NCBI RefSeq assembly: GCF_034479375.1
Contig: NZ_CP140155.1
Coordinates: 4,874,501-4,938,500 of the forward strand
Reading direction: 5' to 3'
Source of the DNA: Rhodopseudomonas palustris
GTDB lineage: Bacteria; Pseudomonadota; Alphaproteobacteria; Rhizobiales; Xanthobacteraceae
DNA length: 64,000 bases
Made by a program: the position numbers and the translations under genes. Every line of letters begins with the position of its first letter. Position 1 is the first letter of the stretch. This document shows, piece after piece, positions 34,818 to 43,469 of this stretch. The notes below the pieces were generated by a model. The model had not been told where the DNA came from. It did not search any database and saw nothing but the letters and a program-made list of their open reading frames with translations.

Positions 34818-37800
34818 ATGCTCGCGCGTCTGGTCGAATTTTCGCTCGCGCATCGCCTGCTGGTGGTGCTGGCCACCCTGCTGCTGATCGGCGCCGGTAT
34901 CTACGCGGTGCGCGGCCTGCCGATCGACGCTTTCCCGGACGTCTCGCCGGTGCAGGTCAAGATCATCATGAAGGCGCCGGGTATGACGCCCGAGGAGGTC
35001 GAGACGCGGGTGACGATGCCGCTCGAACTCGACATGCTCGGCATCCCGAACAAGACCATCCTGCGCTCGACCACCAAATACGGCCTCGCCGACGTCACCA
35101 TCGATTTCGCCGACGGCGTCGATATCTACTGGGCGCGCAACCAGGTCGCCGAACGGCTCGCCTCGGCGATGAAGGACATGCCGGACGGCCTGACCGGCGG
35201 GATGGCGCCGATCACCACGCCGCTCGGCGAGATGTTCATGTTCACCATCGCGGGCGGCGACCTCACTCTGGCCGAGCGCCGCACGCTGCTCGACTGGACG
35301 ATCCGCCCGGCGCTGCGCACGCTGCCGGGCGTCGCCGACGTCAATTCGCTCGGCGGCTATGTCCGCTCCTTCGAGATCGTCCCCGACAATCTGGCGATGG
35401 CGTCGCACGGGATTTCGATCGACGTGCTGGAGAAGGCGATCAAAGCCAACAACCGCAACGGCGGCGCCGGCCGGCTGTCCGCCGGCGAAGAGGTGCTGCT
35501 GGTGCGCGTCGACGGCCAGATCCGCACCCTCGATGATCTGCGCGACATCGTGCTCGCCTCGCGCGACGGCGGCATGGTGCGGGTGCGCGACGTCGCCGAG
35601 GTGCGGATCGGCAGCATCACCCGCTCCGGCGCCGTGACGCGCGACGGCGAGAGCGAGGCGGTGCAGGGCCTGGTGCTCGGCCTGCGCGGCGCCAATGCCC
35701 GCGACGTGGTCGAAGGCGTTCGCGCCAAATTCAAGGAGCTCGCGCCGACGCTGCCGAAGGGCGTGACGCTCGACGTGTTCTACGATCGCGGCGATCTGGT
35801 CGGCCGCGCCATCGGCACGGTGTCGAAATCGCTGCTCGAAGCCACCGTGCTGGTGATCCTGCTGCTGATCCTGTTCCTCGGCGACTGGCGCGCCGCTTTG
35901 GTGGTGGCGCTGACGCTGCCATTGTCGGCGCTCGCGACCTTCGTGCTGATGCGCTGGGCCGGGATGTCCGCCAATCTGATGAGTCTCGGCGGTCTCGCGG
36001 TCGCGATCGGGATGCTGATCGACGCCGCGGTGGTGGTGGTCGAAAACATCGTCTCGCATCTGGCGCATGATCGCCACGGCGCGCGGGTGCCGCTGCTGCA
36101 CCGGATCAATCAGGCGCTGCGCGAGGTCATGGTGCCGGTGACGTCGGGCATCGCCATCATCGTCATCGTGTTCCTGCCGCTGCTGACGCTGCAGGGGCTC
36201 GAAGGCAAGCTGTTCATCCCGGTGGCGCTGACGATCGTGTTCGCGCTCGCCTCGTCGCTGCTGCTGGCGCTGACGGTGGTCCCGGTGCTGGCCTCGCTGC
36301 TGCTGCGCACCTCCGGCCATCACGACACCTGGCTGGTGCGCAAGATCGGCGCGGCCTATGCGCCGGTGCTGCGGTTCGCGCTGCGCCGCGAAAAGGCGGT
36401 GCTGGCAGTCGCGGTGCTGGCGCTGGTCGCGACCGGCTTCGCCTATGTCCAGCTCGGCAAGATCTTCATGCCGACGATGGAGGAAGGCACGCCGATCATC
36501 AGCGTCGAGAAGCTGCCCTCGATCAGCCTGGAGGCGAGCGTCGATCTCGATCTGAAGATCCAGAGGGCGGTGATGGCGGCCGTCCCCGAAGTACAGAGCA
36601 TCGTCGCGCGGGTCGGCTCCGACGAAATCGGCCTCGACCCGATGGGGCTCAATCAGACCGATACCTATGTGATCCTGAAGCCGCCGGCGGAGTGGCGCCG
36701 GCCGGACGACAAGGAATGGCTGTTGGGCGAGATCCGCAAGGCGCTCGCCGAATTTCCCGGCATCGGCTTCAGCTTCACCCAGCCGATCGAGATGCGCGTG
36801 CAGGAGATGATCATCGGCGCCCGCGGCGACGTGGTGGCGAAGATCTTCGGCCCCGACATCGCCACGCTGAACAGGCTCGCCGAACAGATCACCACGACGA
36901 TGAAGGCGATGAAGGGCGCCGAAGACGTCCGCACCACGCTGAACACCGGCTTCGAATATTACAGCGTCAAGATCGACCGGCTGCAGGCGGGCCGGCTCGG
37001 GCTCGACGTCGATCAGCTCACCGCCGCGCTGCGCACACAGATCGACGGCGAACCCGTCGGCATCGTGGTCGAGCAGGGCCGCCGCACCCCGGTGTCGATC
37101 CGCGGCGCGGACGCTTTGCGCGAATCGCCGGCGCGGCTCGCCGGCCTCAGCCTGGTGCTCGCAGACGGCAAGTCGGTGCCGCTCACCAATGTCGCGCGGC
37201 TGGAGCGGATCGACGGCCCGGTCAAGATCGACCGCGAGAACGGCCGCCGGCTCGCGCTGGTGATGAGCAACGTCACCGGCCGCGATCTGGTCGGCTTCGT
37301 CGACGAGGCCAAGCGGGCGGTCGCCGAGCGCGTCGAACTGCCGGAGGGGTACGGCATCGTCTGGGGCGGGCAGTTCGAAAATCAGCAGCGCGCCGCGGCG
37401 CGACTCGCGATCGTGGTGCCGATCGCGCTGGCGCTGGTGTTCCTGCTGCTGTTCGTCACCTTCATGTCGTTGCGGCAGGCGCTGCTGGTGTTCGTCAACA
37501 TTCCGTTCGCGCTGGTCGGCGGAGTGTTCAGCCTGCTGATGTCCGGCGAGTATCTCTCGGTGCCGGCCTCGGTCGGCTTCATCGCGCTGCTCGGCATCGC
37601 GGTGCTGAACGGGCTGGTGCTGGTGACGTATTTCAACACGCTGCGCAGCCAGGGCCTGCCGCCGGATCAGATCGTGGAGATCGGCGCGCAGCGGCGGCTG
37701 CGGCCGATCCTGCTCACCGCCAGCATCACCGCGTTCGGCCTGGTGCCGCTGCTCTACGCCACCGGCCCCGGCGCCGACGTGCAGCGGCCATTGGCGATCG

Positions 37801-37898
37801 TGGTGATCGGCGGGCTGGTATCGTCGACGCTGTTGACGCTGGTGATCCTGCCGGTGCTGTATCGCCGCTTCGGCATCGTTTCGGAGAAGACGGCATGA
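34818..37898 (+). CDS. heavy-metal RND efflux permease (CzcA-like)
   Basis: The 1026-residue pump has twelve predicted helices. The N-terminal LPIDAFPDVSPVQVKIIMKA and TM4 segment AIGMLIDAAVVVVENIVSHL carry the single Asp typical of heavy-metal (HME) pumps. The TM4 pattern is neither the Zn/Co/Cd nor the copper (CusA) signature that I know, so the metal is undecided. A DUF3240 gene overlaps its stop. No outer-membrane factor is encoded nearby. Confidence 0.9.
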   Translation: MLARLVEFSLAHRLLVVLATLLLIGAGIYAVRGLPIDAFPDVSPVQVKIIMKAPGMTPEEVETRVTMPLELDMLGIPNKTILRSTTKYGLADVTIDFADGVDIYWARNQVAERLASAMKDMPDGLTGGMAPITTPLGEMFMFTIAGGDLTLAERRTLLDWTIRPALRTLPGVADVNSLGGYVRSFEIVPDNLAMASHGISIDVLEKAIKANNRNGGAGRLSAGEEVLLVRVDGQIRTLDDLRDIVLASRDGGMVRVRDVAEVRIGSITRSGAVTRDGESEAVQGLVLGLRGANARDVVEGVRAKFKELAPTLPKGVTLDVFYDRGDLVGRAIGTVSKSLLEATVLVILLLILFLGDWRAALVVALTLPLSALATFVLMRWAGMSANLMSLGGLAVAIGMLIDAAVVVVENIVSHLAHDRHGARVPLLHRINQALREVMVPVTSGIAIIVIVFLPLLTLQGLEGKLFIPVALTIVFALASSLLLALTVVPVLASLLLRTSGHHDTWLVRKIGAAYAPVLRFALRREKAVLAVAVLALVATGFAYVQLGKIFMPTMEEGTPIISVEKLPSISLEASVDLDLKIQRAVMAAVPEVQSIVARVGSDEIGLDPMGLNQTDTYVILKPPAEWRRPDDKEWLLGEIRKALAEFPGIGFSFTQPIEMRVQEMIIGARGDVVAKIFGPDIATLNRLAEQITTTMKAMKGAEDVRTTLNTGFEYYSVKIDRLQAGRLGLDVDQLTAALRTQIDGEPVGIVVEQGRRTPVSIRGADALRESPARLAGLSLVLADGKSVPLTNVARLERIDGPVKIDRENGRRLALVMSNVTGRDLVGFVDEAKRAVAERVELPEGYGIVWGGQFENQQRAAARLAIVVPIALALVFLLLFVTFMSLRQALLVFVNIPFALVGGVFSLLMSGEYLSVPASVGFIALLGIAVLNGLVLVTYFNTLRSQGLPPDQIVEIGAQRRLRPILLTASITAFGLVPLLYATGPGADVQRPLAIVVIGGLVSSTLLTLVILPVLYRRFGIVSEKTA

Positions 37899-38200
37899 GC
37901 CCGCAGGTGCTGACGCTGATCGCGCCGGCGGCGCTGAAGGAGCATCTGGTCGCGGCCCTGCTGGCGCACGGGCCCACCGCGCAAGCCGGGTTCGTCGCGC
38001 GCGAGATCGAGGGTTATGGCGACGGCGTCACCTATGACAGCACGATCGAGCGGGTCCGTGGCCATGCGCTGGCCGTCGAGATCGTGGTGACCGCGCCGGA
38101 CGCGGACATCCGCGGCCTGCTCGATGTGCTTCGCACCGAGATGGCCGGGCGCGGCGTGACATGGCGACTCTCTGCCGCGACGGCGGCCGGGACGCTTTAG
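37895..38200 (+). CDS. DUF3240 family protein
   Basis: The 101-residue cytosolic protein (MSPQVLTLIAPAALKEHLVA, then IERVRGHALAVEIVVTAPDA) is a ferredoxin-like alpha/beta DUF3240 protein, recurrently encoded after CzcA-type permeases and possibly a PII-like metal sensor. Its ATG overlaps the permease stop (ATGA), giving coupled translation. Confidence 0.82.
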   Translation: MSPQVLTLIAPAALKEHLVAALLAHGPTAQAGFVAREIEGYGDGVTYDSTIERVRGHALAVEIVVTAPDADIRGLLDVLRTEMAGRGVTWRLSAATAAGTL

Positions 38201-38264
38201 TTCAGCCGCGACATCGTGCGATCCGACGGCGGCGGCCGCCGGCATGCTTCACAATAACATATAG

Positions 38265-38276
38265 ACGAATTCGTAT
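38265..38276. promoter_or_regulatory. palindromic operator candidate before methyltransferase-rhodanese genes
   Basis: ACGAATTCGT (38265-38274) is a perfect palindrome extended by ATTCGTAT (38269-38276), in an AT-rich patch 125 bases before the next gene. The ATTCGNAT core resembles the sites at 26035 and 23374 and may bind the BigR-like regulator. Confidence 0.45.
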
Positions 38277-38399
38277 TTCTCGATTAGAGCGCGCGAAGGA
38301 AGACGTGTTGCGGTTGCCGGCGATCGCGCTTGTCTTTCAGACGATGCGTTCGCCGCGTAGCTGTCTGCCCTGCGTCGAGGATCGAGGACGGAAGTCACG

Positions 38400-38876
38400 A
38401 TGACCGTTTCCGAGACCACCCGTCCCAACCGGCTGCCGTGGCCGCCGATGCTGCTGACGCTGGCGGCGCTGGCGTCCATCGGGCTCGGCATGGTGGCGCC
38501 GCTGACCTTGCCGCGCGCGCAATCGGTGGTGCTGATCGGCTATGCGGTCGCGGGCCTCGGCATGGGCCTCGATCTATGGGCGATCCTGACCATGCGCAGC
38601 GCCCGCACCAACATTCTGCCGCATCGCGCTGCCGGTCGGCTGGTCACCTGGGGACCGTTCCGCTTCAGCCGCAATCCGATCTATCTCGCCAACACCTGGC
38701 TGCTGATCGGCATCGGGTTGGCGTTCGGCAATGCCTGGTTCATCCTGTTCGCGCTGCTGTCGGCGGCGGCCGTCGATCGCCTTGCGATCCGGCGCGAGGA
38801 ACGCCATCTGGCGGTCAAATTCGGCGACGAGTGGATGGACTATTCGTCGAAGACGCCGCGCTGGCTGATCCGATGA
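38400..38876 (+). CDS. PEMT/isoprenylcysteine-methyltransferase-like membrane protein
   Basis: The 158-residue protein has four hydrophobic helices and the family signature GRLVTWGPFRFSRNPIYLAN, followed by RREERHLAVKFGDEWMDY. Members methylate lipids or prenyl-cysteine, but bacterial ones commonly appear in sulfur and metal operons with unknown substrate. It is 26 bases ahead of a rhodanese. Confidence 0.82.
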   Translation: MTVSETTRPNRLPWPPMLLTLAALASIGLGMVAPLTLPRAQSVVLIGYAVAGLGMGLDLWAILTMRSARTNILPHRAAGRLVTWGPFRFSRNPIYLANTWLLIGIGLAFGNAWFILFALLSAAAVDRLAIRREERHLAVKFGDEWMDYSSKTPRWLIR

Positions 38877-38902
38877 TCGAAAGCCGTCAAAGGGAGATTT
38901 GA

Positions 38903-39295
38903 ATGACCACCAATGTGAAGCAGATGATGGAAGCCGCCAATGCGGCGGTGCCGCGGGTCACCGCGGACCAGGCGCGCGAGATGATGGGCAAGGGCGCCGT
39001 GGTGATCGACGTGCGCGACGCGCCCGAGGTCGAGAACAGCGGCAAGGTCGAGGGCTCGTTGCACATCTCGCGCGGCATGCTCGAATTCCGCGCCGATCCG
39101 GACACCGCGTTTCACGACAAGCGGCTCGCCAAGGACAGACCGGTGATCGTGTACTGCGCCTCCGGCGGCCGCTCGGCGCTGGCCGGCAAGGTGCTGAAGG
39201 ACATGGGCTACGCCGAAGTCTACAATCTCGGCGCGTTCAAGGACTGGACCGACGCCGGCGGCGCGATCGAAAAGCCGATCGACCGCGGCATGTGA
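38903..39295 (+). CDS. rhodanese-family sulfurtransferase
   Basis: The 130-residue single-domain rhodanese carries the catalytic Cys85 in the active-site loop CASGGRS and the folds AVVIDVRDAPEVENSGKV, HISRGMLEF and YAEVYNLGAFKDW. It would accept or pass on persulfide sulfur in the cytoplasm. The loop differs from CRKGVT-type thiosulfate sulfurtransferases and resembles GlpE/YgaP-like enzymes. It ends the redox/sulfur island and is the second cysteine-persulfide protein there after the BigR-like sensor. Confidence 0.9.
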   Translation: MTTNVKQMMEAANAAVPRVTADQAREMMGKGAVVIDVRDAPEVENSGKVEGSLHISRGMLEFRADPDTAFHDKRLAKDRPVIVYCASGGRSALAGKVLKDMGYAEVYNLGAFKDWTDAGGAIEKPIDRGM

Positions 39296-39343
39296 GCACT
39301 GGCGGTTAGTTGGTGGGCGCGACGTTCGAGGTACCCCGAACGT

Positions 39344-39388
39344 CCGGATTCCGGGTCTGCGCCCCGAGGGGCGCATCCCGGAATGACG
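39344..39388. repeat. short palindromic repeat (CATTCCGGGG family)
   Basis: CCGGATTCCGGGTCTGCGCC and its mirrored GGCGCATCCCGGAATGACG form one hairpin. It follows the rhodanese gene and is a short relative of 8751-8846. Confidence 0.6.
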
Positions 39389-39520
39389 AACGACGGGGCG
39401 GGCGACGCGAGGCTGGCGAATTGCCGGCATTGACGAATTGCCGTTCCGGCGTTGATGCGACGTGTACAAGGAACCAAATGATTAGCCGGCCTTTGACCTC
39501 GACAAACGAGGTACCAGCAA

Positions 39521-39709
39521 ATGTCGGACATCATCATTTTGTTCTGGATGGCTCTGCCCGTGCTGTCCCTTTTGGCGCTGACGATCGGCCTGGTAACAGG
39601 GTTGGTCCTGCTGATTTACGGAATCGGCGGGATGATTCCCCGCCGTCCACGTGTCGTCGCGACGCAACGTCATCGCGACCTGACACGACGGCGTGAGCCG
39701 AGTCGTTAG
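39521..39709 (+). CDS. small single-helix membrane protein, hypothetical
   Basis: The 62-residue frame encodes two closely spaced hydrophobic segments (IIILFWMALPVLSLLAL and TGLVLLIYGIGGMIP) and a very basic tail. ACGAGGT upstream is a possible ribosome binding site. No family is recognised, and the frame could be spurious. Confidence 0.45.
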   Translation: MSDIIILFWMALPVLSLLALTIGLVTGLVLLIYGIGGMIPRRPRVVATQRHRDLTRRREPSR

Positions 39710-39727
39710 AGCCGTTCTGTCCCTGGT

Positions 39728-39918
39728 GGAATCAGCACTGGCGTTCCGGGGCACTCACCACAGGCACAACCTCATGGTGAGGAGGCGCGAAGCGCCGTCT
39801 CGAACCATGCGCCACGGGTCCTGCGTCGCCGCATCCTTCGAGACGCCCGGCTTCGCCGGGCTCCTCAGGATGAGGAGTCCGTGCATCTGGCAACGGCCAT
39901 ATCGCTTCAATCAATCGA
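39728..39918. repeat. 190-base dispersed repeat, copy 1
   Basis: This copy is closely similar along its whole length to 62182-62373. Both begin GGAATCAGCACTGGCGT and end TATCGCTTCAATCAATCGA. The core carries the CTCATGGTGAGGAGGCG hairpin region and GCCCGGCTTCGCCGGGC. It ends 15 bases before the stop of the minus-strand gene at 39933. Confidence 0.85.
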
Positions 39919-39932
39919 TGAAGTGCTCTAGC

Positions 39933-40391
39933 TCACTTCGTCAGAAACTTCCACGCCACTACCACCGCGACCAAAGCGGCGAAGATCAGCAGCGCGGGGA
40001 CCGGCCTGCGGCCGGTCTGCGGGGCCGGGCGGGCGCCGCGATCGGCGGCGCGGGTGACCTGCGGCTTCGGCGGCTTCTTGAAGCGCACGACATTGTCGAC
40101 CGGGGCAACACCGGGCTCTGCCGGCGGGGTGCGCGGCTCGGGCTCCGGTGCGTCGCCGGTCCCGCCCATGTCGCTGTAATAGGCCTGGTAGGTCTCGCGC
40201 ACCGCGATCGCCTTGGATTCGATCTCGCTCATCCGATCGAGCCGTTCGCGATAGCCGTTCAGCACCGTCTGCGCATTCGGGGGCAGCGTGTCGAAGCTGC
40301 CGAGCTTCGCCATCATCAACCAGGTGGCGAAATCGGCTTCGGCCCGGGTCCGGGCTTTGCGGGCAATCGTGGTGCTGGACTTGGAGGCCAT
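39933..40391 (-). CDS. hypothetical protein with C-terminal membrane anchor
   Basis: From ATG 40391 the 152-residue protein begins MASKSSTTIARKARTRAEAD, with a helical region (FATWLMMAKLGSFDTLPP). A Pro/Glu-rich linker follows, then a C-terminal helix (VPALLIFAALVAVVVAWKFL) ending in K. A tail-anchored topology is likely. An ATG at 40451 would add 20 residues, but its GAGGA abuts the codon. Family unknown. Confidence 0.62.
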   Translation of the reverse strand: MASKSSTTIARKARTRAEADFATWLMMAKLGSFDTLPPNAQTVLNGYRERLDRMSEIESKAIAVRETYQAYYSDMGGTGDAPEPEPRTPPAEPGVAPVDNVVRFKKPPKPQVTRAADRGARPAPQTGRRPVPALLIFAALVAVVVAWKFLTK

Positions 40392-40589
40392 GGTGATCCG
40401 GTTGAGCCGCTCTCCGAAATCGTGCGACTTGATGACGAGGGTGGGACGCATTCCTCAATAGCTGAAAACGCCGGCGCGCGTCAGGGGTTCGTGCCGTCGC
40501 AACCAAAACGCGCAGGCGAGGCTGGCGAAGCGGCGGTATGATCGCTACATTGGGACGGCGAGGCTGCGTTTCGCGTCAGGAGCCATATA

Positions 40590-40766
40590 TCCCCGGGGCC
40601 TTATCGATCCTTCCGGGAACTGTCCCTGGCCGGGTCCGTGGATCCGGTCACATGGTGCCCACCTACTTTCGTAGGGAACTCCGGGATCGAGCGCTTCAAC
40701 GGTTATGTGGCTTCGCACTTTGTTCCTCCCTTCCGTTCTCCCGGCTTTTCCGGCCGGTGGCCCCTG
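40590..40766 (+). ncRNA. ssrS: 6S RNA candidate
   Basis: About 177 non-coding bases can close on a GGGGCC (40595-40600)/GGCCCC (40759-40764) stem, contain several hairpins (for example CCTAC/GTAGG around 40670) and sit immediately before the 5-formyl-THF cyclo-ligase gene, the position of ssrS in E. coli and many proteobacteria. The length fits 6S RNA, which holds RNA polymerase with the housekeeping sigma factor. The ends are approximate; a CATATAT at 40584-40590 may be part of its promoter. Confidence 0.65.
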
Positions 40767-40779
40767 CCTATAAGCGGGG

Positions 40780-41367
40780 ATGACCGATCTCTCCGACAGC
40801 CCGTCCAAGGATGAACTGCGCGTCGCGGCGCTGGCCCGGCGTCTGGCGTTGTCGAACGAGGCGCGCACCGCGGCCGCCGCGGCGATCGCCGCCCGGGAGT
40901 TGCCGTTTGCGGTGCCGACGGGCGCAATCGTCGCCGGTTACGTCCCGATTCGCGGGGAAATCGATCCATTCCCGCTGATGCGGGCGCTGCTGCGACGTGG
41001 CGCGAAGCTGGCGCTGCCGGTGGTGACCGGGCAGGGCCGGCCGCTCACATTCTGCGCCTGGTCCGAAGGCGACGTGCTGCAGCGCAGCGAGCTCGGCATT
41101 CTGGAGCCGCCGCCCGGCGCGCCGGAGGTGGCCCCTGACATCGTGCTGGCGCCGCTTGCCGCGTTCGATGCGCTCGGACACCGCATCGGCTACGGCGCCG
41201 GCCATTACGACCGCACGCTCGCTGCGCTGCGCCGCGCAAAGCCCGTTGTCGCCGCGGGGCTCGCTTTTGCCGTGCAGCAAATCGAGGCGGTGCCCGCCGC
41301 CGCCCACGACGTCGCGCTTGATTATGTGATAACGGAGCAGGGCACGCTCATTTTCCGGAGTCGATAG
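40780..41367 (+). CDS. 5-formyltetrahydrofolate cyclo-ligase
   Basis: The 195-residue enzyme (YgfA family) converts 5-formyl-THF to 5,10-methenyl-THF with ATP. Motifs are SKDELRVAALARRLALS at the N-terminus, GAIVAGYVPIRGEIDPFPL, and the ATP-binding GHRIGYGAGHYDRTLAALR. GCGGGGA before the ATG serves as the ribosome binding site. Transcription probably reads through from the 6S RNA. Confidence 0.93.
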   Translation: MTDLSDSPSKDELRVAALARRLALSNEARTAAAAAIAARELPFAVPTGAIVAGYVPIRGEIDPFPLMRALLRRGAKLALPVVTGQGRPLTFCAWSEGDVLQRSELGILEPPPGAPEVAPDIVLAPLAAFDALGHRIGYGAGHYDRTLAALRRAKPVVAAGLAFAVQQIEAVPAAAHDVALDYVITEQGTLIFRSR

Positions 41368-41369
41368 GT

Positions 41370-42194
41370 TTGCGCATTCTGTTCATCGGCGACGTCGTCG
41401 GCAAATCCGGCCGGACCGCAATCGCCGAACATCTGCCCCGAGCGATCCGCGACTGGCAGCTCGATTGCACGATCATCAATGGCGAGAACGCCGCCGGCGG
41501 CTTCGGCATCACCGAGGCGATCTACAATGATTTCATCGACGCCGGCGCCGATGCGGTGACGCTCGGCAACCACGCCTGGAATCAGAAGGAGGCGCTGGTG
41601 TTCATCGAGCGCGCGCCGCGGCTGATCCGGCCCGCGAACTTCCCGCGCCACACGCCCGGCCGCGGCGCCGCATTGGTCGAGACCCGCAACGGCGCCCGCG
41701 TGCTGGTGATCAACGCGATGGGCCGCGTCTTCATGGAGCCGCTGAACGATCCGTTCGCCGCGGTGGCGCGCGAACTCGACGCCTGTCCGCTGCGCGAGGC
41801 CGCCGACGCCGTGGTGCTGGATTTCCACGGCGAGGCGTCGAGCGAAAAGCAGGGCATGGGTTACTTCTGCGACGGCCGCGCCAGCCTGGTCGTCGGCACC
41901 CACACCCATGTGCCGACCGCCGATCACCAGATCCTGCCCGGCGGCACCGCCTACATGACCGACGCCGGCATGACCGGCGATTATGATTCGGTGATCGGCA
42001 TGCACAAGGACGAGCCGCTGCAGCGCTTCACCACCGGAATTCCCCAGGGCCGGTTCGAGCCGGCGAACGGCGTCGCGACGATGAGCGGCGTGGCGGTGGA
42101 GACCGACGATACGACCGGCCTCGCGACCAGGATCGCGCCGGTCCGGATCGGCGGACGGTTGGAGCCGGCGGTGCCGGCGTTCTGGCTGGGTTAA
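41370..42194 (+). CDS. TIGR00282/YmdB-family metallophosphoesterase
   Basis: The 274-residue protein starts with TTG (GGAG upstream) and reads RILFIGDVVGKSGRTAIAEH, then INGENAAGGFGI, TLGNHAWNQKE, VVLDFHGEASSEKQGMGYF and VVGTHTHVPTAD, all metal-ligand motifs of the YmdB/DR1281 family. These are di-metal phosphodiesterases acting on 2',3'-cyclic nucleotides or RNA-related substrates. It is two bases after the folate gene, so the two form an operon. Confidence 0.9.
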   Translation: MRILFIGDVVGKSGRTAIAEHLPRAIRDWQLDCTIINGENAAGGFGITEAIYNDFIDAGADAVTLGNHAWNQKEALVFIERAPRLIRPANFPRHTPGRGAALVETRNGARVLVINAMGRVFMEPLNDPFAAVARELDACPLREAADAVVLDFHGEASSEKQGMGYFCDGRASLVVGTHTHVPTADHQILPGGTAYMTDAGMTGDYDSVIGMHKDEPLQRFTTGIPQGRFEPANGVATMSGVAVETDDTTGLATRIAPVRIGGRLEPAVPAFWLG

Positions 42195-42276
42195 CCGGCT
42201 GGGGACTGGGTCGCGCATGGCCGGCGACGATCAGGAAGGGGGCGCTGCGGAAATATCCCGCAACACACGGCAGATC

Positions 42277-42331
42277 TTAACGTCGCGTTAACCATGTCCT
42301 GAAAAGTTGGCGAGCGCTAACGGTTTCTTAA
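42277..42331 (+). promoter_or_regulatory. tandem CtrA-type boxes
   Basis: TTAA-N7-TTAA followed by CCAT at 42277-42295 is a full match to the CtrA consensus, and CTAA-N7-TTAA at 42317-42331 is a one-mismatch second site 40 bases downstream. They precede the gene at 42362 by 31 bases, so the second box may overlap the promoter itself. Confidence 0.72.
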
Positions 42332-42361
42332 CCGCCTCTCCGCGCAGCGGGACATCGCCCT

Positions 42362-43462
42362 ATGACCACGGTCAACACCGGCCTCAATTCCTACGCGCAA
42401 TATGGCGCGGCCTATGCCCGCAATGCGGTGGCGCAGAACTCGTTGGCGGGTGTGCTGGCTTCGACCAGCGACGATGTGATCTCGTCGAACAGCTCCGCGA
42501 CCAACCTCACGCTGTCGGCGGCTGCGCGGGCGCAACTCGCCAACGCCGCGGCCTCGAAGGATTTCACCGCCGTCATCAGCGACAGCCGTGCCGCGCTCGA
42601 CAAGCTCTACACCGCGGCCGGCGTGTCCGGTCCTTATGACGCCAGCGGCAAGCCGACGATCGATCTGTCGTCGCTGGATCGCCGCGCGGTGTACGCGATC
42701 GCCGCCAACAGCGGCGGCAAATTCACCGAGGCCGAGCAGACGCTCGCCGCGGTGACGCGGATTGCCGGCTTCAACGCCGCACTGTCGCCCGCGACGCAGA
42801 CCGCGAAACTCACCGGCGATTACTCCGTTGTCTACAAGGCCGCCGCGGATTATCTCGACGGCGCCAGCAACGAAGAGAAGGCGACGGCGACCTGGACGGC
42901 CGAGCGCGCCGCCGTCGCCAAGGGCCTCACTGCGACGCAGAGCGATCCGACCAAGGTGCCCTCGGGGATTTCCGGCGACCCGGTCGCGGCCTATCTGGCG
43001 CAATATCCGTCGGGCAGCACGACCACCACCCAGAGCTTCTCCAGCGTCGCCAAATCGACGCGCGCCGCGCTCGACGATCAGGCCAAGTCGGCCGCCGCCG
43101 CCGGCAAGGAACTGGTCTACGATCCTGGCCGCAAGGTCGGCCAGATGGCGGATCTGTCGGGGCTCGACAATCGCGCGCTGTCGGCGATTTCGCTCAATCA
43201 GGATCAACTGTTTTCCAAGGAAGAGAGCTTCGCCGCCAAGCGTGAACTCGATGGCCGCAACCGGGCGAGCATTCTGACGGCGCTGAAGCAGAGCCAGACC
43301 TCGGGCAATCCCGCCGATTTCAGCCTCGGCCTGCTCAATGCCTATTCGGCGATGAGCGCCGAAGAACGCACCGCGACGAACTGGACGCCGGCGTTCCGCG
43401 ACAATGCGGTGCAGAGCTACAAGGCGACGACGTCGCTGCTGTCGCTGCTGAAGGGCGGCTGA
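42362..43462 (+). CDS. duplicated-domain protein of unknown function, probably CtrA-controlled
   Basis: The 366-residue protein has no signal peptide or membrane helix and is rich in Ala, Ser and Thr. Two related modules are visible. One is at about 74-135 (SRAALDKLYTAAG, then DLSSLDRRAVYAIAANSGGK). The other is at about 235-300 (TRAALDDQAKSAAAAGKELV, then DLSGLDNRALSAISLNQDQL). The N-terminus includes LNSYAQYGAAYARNAVAQNS, reminiscent of secreted axial or flagellar proteins. The function is unknown. CtrA boxes upstream suggest a cell-cycle or motility link. Confidence 0.75.
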   Translation: MTTVNTGLNSYAQYGAAYARNAVAQNSLAGVLASTSDDVISSNSSATNLTLSAAARAQLANAAASKDFTAVISDSRAALDKLYTAAGVSGPYDASGKPTIDLSSLDRRAVYAIAANSGGKFTEAEQTLAAVTRIAGFNAALSPATQTAKLTGDYSVVYKAAADYLDGASNEEKATATWTAERAAVAKGLTATQSDPTKVPSGISGDPVAAYLAQYPSGSTTTTQSFSSVAKSTRAALDDQAKSAAAAGKELVYDPGRKVGQMADLSGLDNRALSAISLNQDQLFSKEESFAAKRELDGRNRASILTALKQSQTSGNPADFSLGLLNAYSAMSAEERTATNWTPAFRDNAVQSYKATTSLLSLLKGG

Positions 43463-43469
43463 GCGGCGC

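Noticed and set aside
33609..36323. 904-codon minus-strand frame across the second RND system
   Set aside because: It has the same low-complexity Arg/His/Asp composition and lies over a clear adaptor and permease on the other strand.
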